In this document: in pieces, positions 58,261 through 64,000 of the stretch
Numbering within the stretch: position 1 is the first letter of the stretch
Layout of the letters: each line of letters begins with the position of its first letter
Assembly: GCA_016714935.1 (NCBI GenBank)
Contig: JADKBU010000050.1
Location: 1-64,000, forward strand
Origin: Candidatus Accumulibacter propinquus
Lineage (GTDB): Bacteria; Pseudomonadota; Gammaproteobacteria; Burkholderiales; Rhodocyclaceae
Length of the DNA stretch: 64,000 nucleotides
Reading direction: 5' to 3'
Program-made: the position numbers and the translations under genes
The notes under the pieces: model-generated
Told to the model about the DNA's origin: nothing
What the model saw: the letters and a program-made list of their open reading frames with translations, nothing else
Databases searched by the model: none

Positions 58261-60225
58261 TCACCCTACTTTCGGAACCTTGTTGACCCAGTCCAGCACC
58301 TGTGCCACCGCTGTTTCGATGGTCAGGCTCGTCGTGTCGAGCAATTCAGCATCCGCACTCTGCTGCATCGGAGCGACGCTACGTTGGCTATCCCGTTCGT
58401 CGCGCTCGCGCAGATCCAGCGAGAGGGCTGCAATACTAGCAGCCATTCCTTTTTCGATCAACTGCTTATGACGCCTGCTGGCGCGCATCTCGACGCTGGC
58501 GGTGAGGAAGATCTTGGTCAGGGCGTCGGGAAACACCACCGAGGCCATGTCGCGACCATCGGCGACCAGTCCGGGTGGCCGCCGGAAAGCCCGCTGCCGG
58601 AACAGCAGCGCGGCCCGCACGGCGGGAAGCGCGGCCACTCGCGAGGCGGCGGCGGAGATTTCCTCGCTACGGATGGCGTCGGAAACCTCTTCGCCGGACA
58701 GCGTGATCGACGCCCCGGCGAATACGACATCCAGGTCAGCGGCGATGGCCGCCACCCCGGCTTCGTCATCGACGCCGATCCCTGCCCGCCCGGCAGCCAG
58801 CGCGGTCAGGCGGTACAAGGCGCCGGAATCGAGGTAGTGCCAGCCCAGCGCCTGGGCGACGCGCGTGGCAATCGTTCCCTTTCCGGAAGCCGAGGTGCCA
58901 TCGATGGCAATCACCGGCACGCCCTGGCTGACCTCGGCAAAGCGCGCGAAGTAGTCGGGAAAGGTCTTGCCCACGCTCTGCGGGTCGTTGATGCGCAAGG
59001 GCGTGCCGAGCGCCGCCAGCGAGAAGCACATGGCGATGCGGTGGTCGTCGTAGGTGTCGATCGCAGCCGGATGCAGGAACTGCCCGGCGCCTGGCGGGTG
59101 GACGCGAATGAAATCGTCACCGGCCTCGACACGCACGCCGAGCTTGCGCAACTCGGTGGCCATCGCGGCGATGCGGTCGGTTTCCTTGACGCGCCAACTG
59201 GCAATGTTGCGCAAGGTGGTCGGCCCCACCGCAAACAGGGCGGTGGTCGCCAGCGTCATGGCCGCGTCCGGGATGTGATTGCAATCGAGGCTGATGCCGC
59301 GCAGCGTTCCCGTTCCGGCGACCGGCGCCGAGGCCTCGATCCAGTTGTCGCCCGACGAGACTTGCGCGCCCATCGCTGCCAATGCCTCGGTAAAACGCAC
59401 ATCGCCCTGGATCGAGTCCAGACCAACCCCCTCGACACGCAGCGGCCCGCCGCCAATCGCGCCGAGGGCCAGAAAATACGACGCCGACGAGGCATCGCCC
59501 TCGACATGCACCACCCCTGGCGAGCGATAGCCGCTGTCCGCCGGCACGGTGAAGCGCCGCCAGCCGTCGCGCCGCACATGAACGCCGAAACGTGCCATGC
59601 TCGCCAGCGTGATCTCGACGTAAGGTTTGGAGATCAGTTCCCCGATCACCTCCACGGTGGTTTCGACACCGAGCAACGGCAGCGCCATCAGCAGGCCGGT
59701 CAGGAACTGACTCGATACGTCACCGCGCAGACTGACCACGCGTCCCGGCAGCAGCGCCGGTGGACGAATGGCCAGAGGGGGAAAGCCTTCACTCCCCAGG
59801 TAGCTGATGTCGGCACCGAGTTGACGCAACGCATCGACGAGGTCGCCGATCGGACGTTCGTGCATGCGGGCGACGCCGGCCAGTCGATAGTGTCCGCCGG
59901 CCAGAGCCAGCACCGCGGTCAGCGGCCGGAAAGCGGTACCCGCATTGCCCAGAAAGAGCTCGCTCGCGCGGACCGGGAAGCGTCCGGCGACCCCGCTGAT
60001 GCACCATCTGTTGCCGGCCCCCGGCTCGACACCGACGCCGAGGGTTCGGAGCGCGTCGAGCATGCGCGCCGTATCGTCGGATAGCAGCAGGTCGCGCACC
60101 TCGGTCTCGCCCGCCGCCAGCGCGGCCAGCAGCAGAACCCGATTGGAGATACTCTTCGAACCGGGCAGGCGAACCGTCCCGCGTGCCGAAAGCAGTTGCG
60201 GCAGGTCGATGAAGTCCGCGCTCAT
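58261..60225 (-). CDS. aroA-cmk: Fused EPSP synthase / cytidylate kinase
   Basis: 654 residues in one frame from ATG 60225. Residues 1-430: EPSP synthase, with LPGSKSISNRVLLLAALAAG, LFLGNAGTAFRPLTAVLALA and RVKETDRIAAMATELRKLGV. Residues 435-654: cytidylate kinase with PVIAIDGTSASGKGTIATRV (P-loop), LDSGALYRLTALAAG, DGRDMASVVFPDA and a KIFLTA loop. One polypeptide thus catalyses an aromatic-pathway step and CMP phosphorylation. The fusion is known in some Rhodocyclales. It overlaps tyrA by four bases. Confidence 0.93.
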   Translation of the reverse strand: MSADFIDLPQLLSARGTVRLPGSKSISNRVLLLAALAAGETEVRDLLLSDDTARMLDALRTLGVGVEPGAGNRWCISGVAGRFPVRASELFLGNAGTAFRPLTAVLALAGGHYRLAGVARMHERPIGDLVDALRQLGADISYLGSEGFPPLAIRPPALLPGRVVSLRGDVSSQFLTGLLMALPLLGVETTVEVIGELISKPYVEITLASMARFGVHVRRDGWRRFTVPADSGYRSPGVVHVEGDASSASYFLALGAIGGGPLRVEGVGLDSIQGDVRFTEALAAMGAQVSSGDNWIEASAPVAGTGTLRGISLDCNHIPDAAMTLATTALFAVGPTTLRNIASWRVKETDRIAAMATELRKLGVRVEAGDDFIRVHPPGAGQFLHPAAIDTYDDHRIAMCFSLAALGTPLRINDPQSVGKTFPDYFARFAEVSQGVPVIAIDGTSASGKGTIATRVAQALGWHYLDSGALYRLTALAAGRAGIGVDDEAGVAAIAADLDVVFAGASITLSGEEVSDAIRSEEISAAASRVAALPAVRAALLFRQRAFRRPPGLVADGRDMASVVFPDALTKIFLTASVEMRASRRHKQLIEKGMAASIAALSLDLRERDERDSQRSVAPMQQSADAELLDTTSLTIETAVAQVLDWVNKVPKVG

Positions 60226-61109
60226 TCGCCTGCCCTGCTCTCGGCCCACGCACGCCGTGCGGTCCTGGCAACATTGAAGGTCGCTTCCAGGCTGGCCCCG
60301 TCGGAACGCTGCAGGGCATCCCGCAACTCGTCGAGCTGAGTCCGGTAATGGTCGAGTTCGGCGAGCAAGGCCGTCCGGTTGGCCAGGCAGATGTCGCGCC
60401 ACATCTCCGGGTGGCTGGCGGCGATGCGCGTGAAGTCGCGAAAGCCGCTGGCCGCAAAGGCGAAGAGCAGGTCGCGGTTGTCGCGCCGCGCCAGTTCATG
60501 CACCAGCGCGAAGGCCAGCAGGTGCGGCAGGTGGCTGACCGCCGCAAACACCTGATCGTGCTCGGCCGCGCTCAACTCCCGGATCACTGCGCCACAACAC
60601 TCCCACGCCGAACGTACGCGGGCAATGCTCTGCGGACTGTTTTCCGGCAAGGGCGTCAGTACCACCTGCTTCTGGCAATAGAGATCGGCCCGCGCCGCGA
60701 GTGCTCCACTGTTTTCGGCGCCGGCGATGGGATGCGCGGGAACGAACTGCCCGAGCCGGCCGGCAAAGTGCAGGCGCGCGGCGGCAACGACGTCCCCCTT
60801 GGTGCTGCCGGCGTCCGTGACCACCGTCTGCGGCCCCAGGCAGGGGGCGACGCGGGCCATGATTTCCGGGGTCGTGCCGACCGGCGTGGCGATCAGCACC
60901 AGATCGGCGTCCGACACCTCCTGCCCGACATTGAAACCGGCGCGGTCGAGAATGCCGAGTTCAAGCGCCTGCGTCAGCGAACCCAAGCGACGCCCGAAAC
61001 CGACGACCTCGCCGGCCTGCCCGGCGGCCTTGAGCGCCAGGGCGAAGGAGCCTCCAATCAGGCCGACGCCGAAAACGACGACCTTGCCGAACAGCGGCGT
61101 GTCGCTCAC
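60222..61109 (-). CDS. tyrA: Prephenate dehydrogenase
   Basis: About 295 residues from GTG 61109 (TTG 61127 possible). VVVFGVGLIGGSFALALKAA is the NAD-binding motif, ADLVLIATPVGTTPEIM, VVTDAGSTKGDVVAAA and FVPAHPIAGAENSGALAARA form the active site (with His), and HDQVFAAVSHLPHLLAFALV follows. Makes 4-hydroxyphenylpyruvate for tyrosine. Between hisC and aroA-cmk, in an aromatic amino-acid operon. Confidence 0.93.
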   Translation of the reverse strand: MSDTPLFGKVVVFGVGLIGGSFALALKAAGQAGEVVGFGRRLGSLTQALELGILDRAGFNVGQEVSDADLVLIATPVGTTPEIMARVAPCLGPQTVVTDAGSTKGDVVAAARLHFAGRLGQFVPAHPIAGAENSGALAARADLYCQKQVVLTPLPENSPQSIARVRSAWECCGAVIRELSAAEHDQVFAAVSHLPHLLAFALVHELARRDNRDLLFAFAASGFRDFTRIAASHPEMWRDICLANRTALLAELDHYRTQLDELRDALQRSDGASLEATFNVARTARRAWAESRAGE

Positions 61110-61131
61110 GCCAGGAACCCGGCGCAACGGT

Positions 61132-62220
61132 TCATAGCGACCCCTCGAGCGCGGCCAGGAAGCGCGCGCATTCGCTTTCGGTACCGATCGTCACGCGCAG
61201 CCATTCCGGCATGCCATAGGCCGCGATCGGGCGAACGATCACGCCCTGCTTGAGCAGCTTCTGGTTGACCCGCGGTGCGTCGGCGACTCTGAAGGTCACG
61301 AAGTTGCCATGCGAGGGAATGTGCGTGCAGCCGAGCCGCTTCAGTCCGGCCACGATCTGCTCCATGCCCGCCCGGTTCAGCGCGTAGCTGGTGGCGACGA
61401 ACTGGTGATCGTCGAGCGCGGCCGCGGCCGCGGCGAGCGCCAGATTGTTGCAGTTGAAAGGCTGCCGGACGCGATTCACGAGATCGGCGATCTCGGCCGA
61501 GGTCAGCGCATAGCCGACGCGCAGGCCCGCCAGGCCGTAGATCTTGGAGAAGGTGCGGGTAATCACCAGATTCGGCATCGTCGCCAGCCAGGCGGTGGTG
61601 TCCACGCGCTCGGCGGGAGGCAGGTACTCGTTGTAGGCCTCGTCGAGCACGACGATGACATCTTCCGGAAGCGACTGCAGAAACGTCCGGAGTTGCGGAT
61701 ACGGCACGAAGGTGCCGGTCGGGTTGTTGGGGTTGGCAATCCACAGCAGCCGCGTATCGGGCCTGATCGCCGCCCGCATCGCATCGAGGTCATGGCCGTG
61801 ATCGCGCGCGGCGACGGCAATCGGCTCGCCGCCGGCGGCCAGCGTGGCCAGCGGATAAACGGCAAAGGCGTACTGCGCAAAAATCGCCGAACGGCCCGGC
61901 GCCAGAAAGACGCGGGCGACCAGATCGAGCACGTCGTTCGAGCCGTTACCGAGGACGATCTGTTCCACCCCCAGGCCGGTGCGTTCGGCCAGCGCCTGCT
62001 TGAGCGCGAAATCGTCCGGGTAACGCGCCAGCCCGCCGATCGCCTCATGAACGGCCGCGCGTGCTTTGGGACTCATGCCCAATGGATTCTCGTTGGAGGC
62101 CAGCTTGACGATCTGCTCGACGGCAAGACCCATCTCGCGTGCCAGCTGGGTGATCGGCTTGCCCGGCTGATAGGGCGAAATGGCCCGGATATACGGTAGC
62201 GACTGCTCGTGAATTGCCAT
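61132..62220 (-). CDS. hisC: Histidinol-phosphate/aromatic aminotransferase
   Basis: 362 residues. Class I/II PLP fold with QIVKLASNENPLGMSPKA, VLGNGSNDVLDLVARVFL, LLWIANPNNPTGTFVPY, VVLDEAYNEYLPP and the PLP Lys in TRTFSKIYGLAGLRVGYA. HisC transaminates histidinol phosphate or, in this operon location with pheA and tyrA, aromatic keto acids. Both roles are plausible; sequence alone does not decide. 28 bases after pheA. Confidence 0.92.
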   Translation of the reverse strand: MAIHEQSLPYIRAISPYQPGKPITQLAREMGLAVEQIVKLASNENPLGMSPKARAAVHEAIGGLARYPDDFALKQALAERTGLGVEQIVLGNGSNDVLDLVARVFLAPGRSAIFAQYAFAVYPLATLAAGGEPIAVAARDHGHDLDAMRAAIRPDTRLLWIANPNNPTGTFVPYPQLRTFLQSLPEDVIVVLDEAYNEYLPPAERVDTTAWLATMPNLVITRTFSKIYGLAGLRVGYALTSAEIADLVNRVRQPFNCNNLALAAAAAALDDHQFVATSYALNRAGMEQIVAGLKRLGCTHIPSHGNFVTFRVADAPRVNQKLLKQGVIVRPIAAYGMPEWLRVTIGTESECARFLAALEGSL

Positions 62221-62247
62221 CAGCGATCCTCGAAAAGACCCGTCCGC

Positions 62248-63339
62248 TCAGAAGGCGGCCATCGGATAGGAGCCCAGCAGCTTCAGGTAGGGTGCGCGGC
62301 GGGCGAGCTCGACGAGCGCCGTCCGAACCGGCGCATCGTCGCTGTGGCCGTCGATATCGACGAAGAAAACGTATTCCCAAAGCGTATGCCGTGCCGGCCG
62401 CGACTCCAGCCGGGTCATCGAAACTCCGGCATCGGACAGCGGCGCCAGCAATTTGCCGAGGGCGCCGGTCTGGTTGTGCGCCGACATCACCAGCGAGGTC
62501 TTGTCACGCCCCGAAGGCCCGGCATCGTGGCGGCCCAGGACGACGAAGCGGGTGGTGTTGTTCGGTTCGTCCTCGATGTTGCTCGCCAGTTCGGGCAGAT
62601 GGTAGCGCTCGGCCGCCGCCTGGCCGGCAATCGCCGCGGCCCCCGCCTCGGCGGCGGCGAGCTGCGCGGCCTGGGCGTTGCTCCCGACCGGGATGCGCTG
62701 CGCCAAAGGCAGCGAGCGGTTCAGCCACTCGTGGCATTGCGCCAGCGACTGCGCGTGGGAATAAACCTTCTTCACCGCGCCAAGGGAAAGCTCGTTCGAC
62801 AGCAGGTGCTGGTGGATGCGCAGCAGCACCTCGCCGCAGATCTTGAGCGGCGTCGTCAGCAGCAGATCGAGGGTGCGTCCAATGGCGCCTTCGGTCGAGT
62901 TTTCGATCGGGACCACCGCGTAGTCGGCATGACAGGCCTCGACTTCGCGGAAGACATCGTCGATCGAGATCTGCGGCATCAAGCGTGCCGCGTGTCCGAA
63001 GTGCTTGGTTGCGGCGCCTTCCGAGAAGGTGCCGAGCGGCCCCAGGAAGGCGATGCCCAGCGGCTGTTCGAGCGACAGGCAGGCCGACATCACTTCCCGG
63101 AAAAACCAGGTCACACTCTCGTTCGACAAGGGTCCGCGGTTGCTTCCCTGAATCCGCTGCAGGACCTGCGCCTCACGCTCCGGGCGGTAGATGAAGCCGG
63201 CCTCACCGTGGCGCGCCTTGATCTCTCCGACTTGCTGCGCATATCTGGCCCGCTGATTCAGCAACTCCAGCAACTGCCCGTCGAGCGCGTCGATCTGCTG
63301 CCTGACGACAGAGAGTTCGCGCAGGAGATCGTCGTTCAT
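62248..63339 (-). CDS. pheA: Bifunctional chorismate mutase/prephenate dehydratase
   Basis: 363 residues from ATG 63339; the upstream frame is gyrA-proximal noise. Residues 1-90 form an AroQ chorismate mutase (LRELSVVRQQIDALDGQLLE, RYAQQVGEIK). Then the prephenate dehydratase: GIAFLGPLGTFSEGAATKHF, YAVVPIENSTEGAIGRTLDL, NNTTRFVVLGRHD. A C-terminal ACT domain (TSLVMSAHNQTGALGKLLAP and the LESRPARHTLWEY motif) gives phenylalanine feedback. serC, usually between gyrA and pheA, is absent here. Confidence 0.95.
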   Translation of the reverse strand: MNDDLLRELSVVRQQIDALDGQLLELLNQRARYAQQVGEIKARHGEAGFIYRPEREAQVLQRIQGSNRGPLSNESVTWFFREVMSACLSLEQPLGIAFLGPLGTFSEGAATKHFGHAARLMPQISIDDVFREVEACHADYAVVPIENSTEGAIGRTLDLLLTTPLKICGEVLLRIHQHLLSNELSLGAVKKVYSHAQSLAQCHEWLNRSLPLAQRIPVGSNAQAAQLAAAEAGAAAIAGQAAAERYHLPELASNIEDEPNNTTRFVVLGRHDAGPSGRDKTSLVMSAHNQTGALGKLLAPLSDAGVSMTRLESRPARHTLWEYVFFVDIDGHSDDAPVRTALVELARRAPYLKLLGSYPMAAF

Positions 63340-63418
63340 CGCCGCCTGCCCACAGCGCACGACCGGACGGTCGCCAGACCGGCGGTCCGCCGCACGGCGA
63401 GCATCGATCGACCAGGCA

Positions 63419-64000
63419 TCATTCGCCGCCCGGGTCGGCTTCGGGCGTCTCGGCCAACGACTGCCCGGGTGACTCGGCTTCGTCTTCGGTCTCGATGACT
63501 TTTTCCAGACCGGCAAGCTTTTCGCCGGCGTCGAGGGCGATCAGCGTCACCCCCTGGGTGGCTCGACCGAGTTCGCGAATCTCGCGCACGCGCGTGCGGA
63601 TCAGCACCCCGCCGGTGGTGATCAGCATGATTTCGTCGTCATCACGTACCAGCCGGGCGGCCACCACCTTGCCGTTGCGCTCACTGGCGGCGATGGCGAT
63701 GACCCCTTGCGTGCCACGCCCGGAATGCCGGAAATCGGCCAGCGCCGTGCGCTTGCCGAAACCGTTCTCGGTGGCTACCAGAACGGTCTGCTGATCGTTG
63801 TCGGCGACCAGCAGCGACAACACCTTCTGCTGCTCGGCCAGACGCATGCCGCGTACGCCGCGCGCCGTACGCCCCATCGGCCGCACGTCCTCTTCGTCGA
63901 ACCACACGGCCTTGCCGGCATCGGAGACAAGAACCACGTCCTGCGCGCCGTTGGTGATCTCGACGCCGATCAGGACGTCATCCTCGTCGAGCGCGACGGC
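63419..64000 (-). CDS. gyrA: DNA gyrase subunit A, C-terminal part
   Basis: The frame stays open to the window edge, so the N-terminal two thirds are outside. Visible is the C-terminal beta-pinwheel that wraps DNA: WFDEEDVRPMGRTARGVRGM (the GyrA-box-like repeat), LVATENGFGKRTALADFRHS, GRGTQGVIAI and VLIRTRVREIRELGRATQGV. The end is acidic (ETEDEAESPGQS). This is the expected end of gyrA. pheA starts 79 bases downstream. Confidence 0.93.
   Translation of the reverse strand, partial: AVALDEDDVLIGVEITNGAQDVVLVSDAGKAVWFDEEDVRPMGRTARGVRGMRLAEQQKVLSLLVADNDQQTVLVATENGFGKRTALADFRHSGRGTQGVIAIAASERNGKVVAARLVRDDDEIMLITTGGVLIRTRVREIRELGRATQGVTLIALDAGEKLAGLEKVIETEDEAESPGQSLAETPEADPGGE

Overview
The window is a compact, GC-rich bacterial chromosome segment with almost no gaps. 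Its gene content fits a betaproteobacterium of the Rhodocyclales / Candidatus Accumulibacter type. The main reasons are a quinol:fumarate reductase operon (frdABCD) next to an RquA-like rhodoquinone synthase, a fused aroA-cmk, the conserved block gyrA-pheA-hisC-tyrA-aroA/cmk-rpsA-ihfB-lapB-hldE-hldD-cysM, and a PqqD/HprK-like kinase/nucleotidyltransferase cassette. The taxonomic assignment is inference; no rRNA gene is present. No tRNA, rRNA or CRISPR array was seen.

Layout. (1) 1-4873: the end of a flagellar operon (fliD end, fliS, a fliT-like gene, fliK), running directly into a TPR/O-GlcNAc-transferase-like protein. (2) 4870-13864: a surface-sugar tailoring cluster. It holds WbqC-like, three methyltransferases, a beta-propeller glycosidase-like protein, a hexapeptide acyltransferase and a free-standing adenylation enzyme on the plus strand. 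An SDR reductase, an acyl carrier protein and a DegT-type aminotransferase lie on the minus strand. Beside flagellar genes this suggests an amidated, methylated amino sugar for flagellin or surface glycan. (3) 13970-18681: a 1512-residue secreted M10/RTX metalloprotease-like protein with five exact-length 122-residue repeats. Its leader contains what I read as a c-di-GMP-I (GEMM) riboswitch, followed by a hairpin that would cover the ribosome-binding site. (4) 18934-20137: an FlhB-C-terminal-like export protein and a YcgR c-di-GMP receptor. (5) 20242-24385: frdDCBA and rquA, a complete anaerobic fumarate-respiration module. (6) 24573-34589: tatD, an enoyl-CoA hydratase, dadA, spoT, rpoZ, gmk, a small secreted protein, map and glnD.

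(7) 35048-38013: a small twin-arginine-like, cysteine-containing polypeptide, a PqqD-like carrier protein, an HprK-related kinase and a nucleotidyltransferase interrupted by a one-base slip in a C run. This is the least understood system in the window. (8) 38423-44288: rimO, an FmdE-like protein, an EAL-domain remnant, an alpha/beta hydrolase, a wax ester synthase/DGAT and a large GNAT-like protein. (9) 44491-47160: a two-gene mobile element that couples a DDE transposase to a DruA-like (DUF4338) protein. (10) 47378-50968: small membrane and secreted proteins, including an amino-acid-binding periplasmic protein. (11) 50994-64000: a housekeeping block for aromatic amino acids, LPS heptose, cysteine, S1 and IHF, ending inside gyrA.

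Common thread: c-di-GMP appears three times (riboswitch, YcgR, degraded EAL domain) beside flagellar, flagellin-modification and secreted-protein genes, so the first 20 kb looks like a motility/surface-switch neighbourhood. Two genes carry single-base deletions in C or G runs, which could be real decay or consensus errors.
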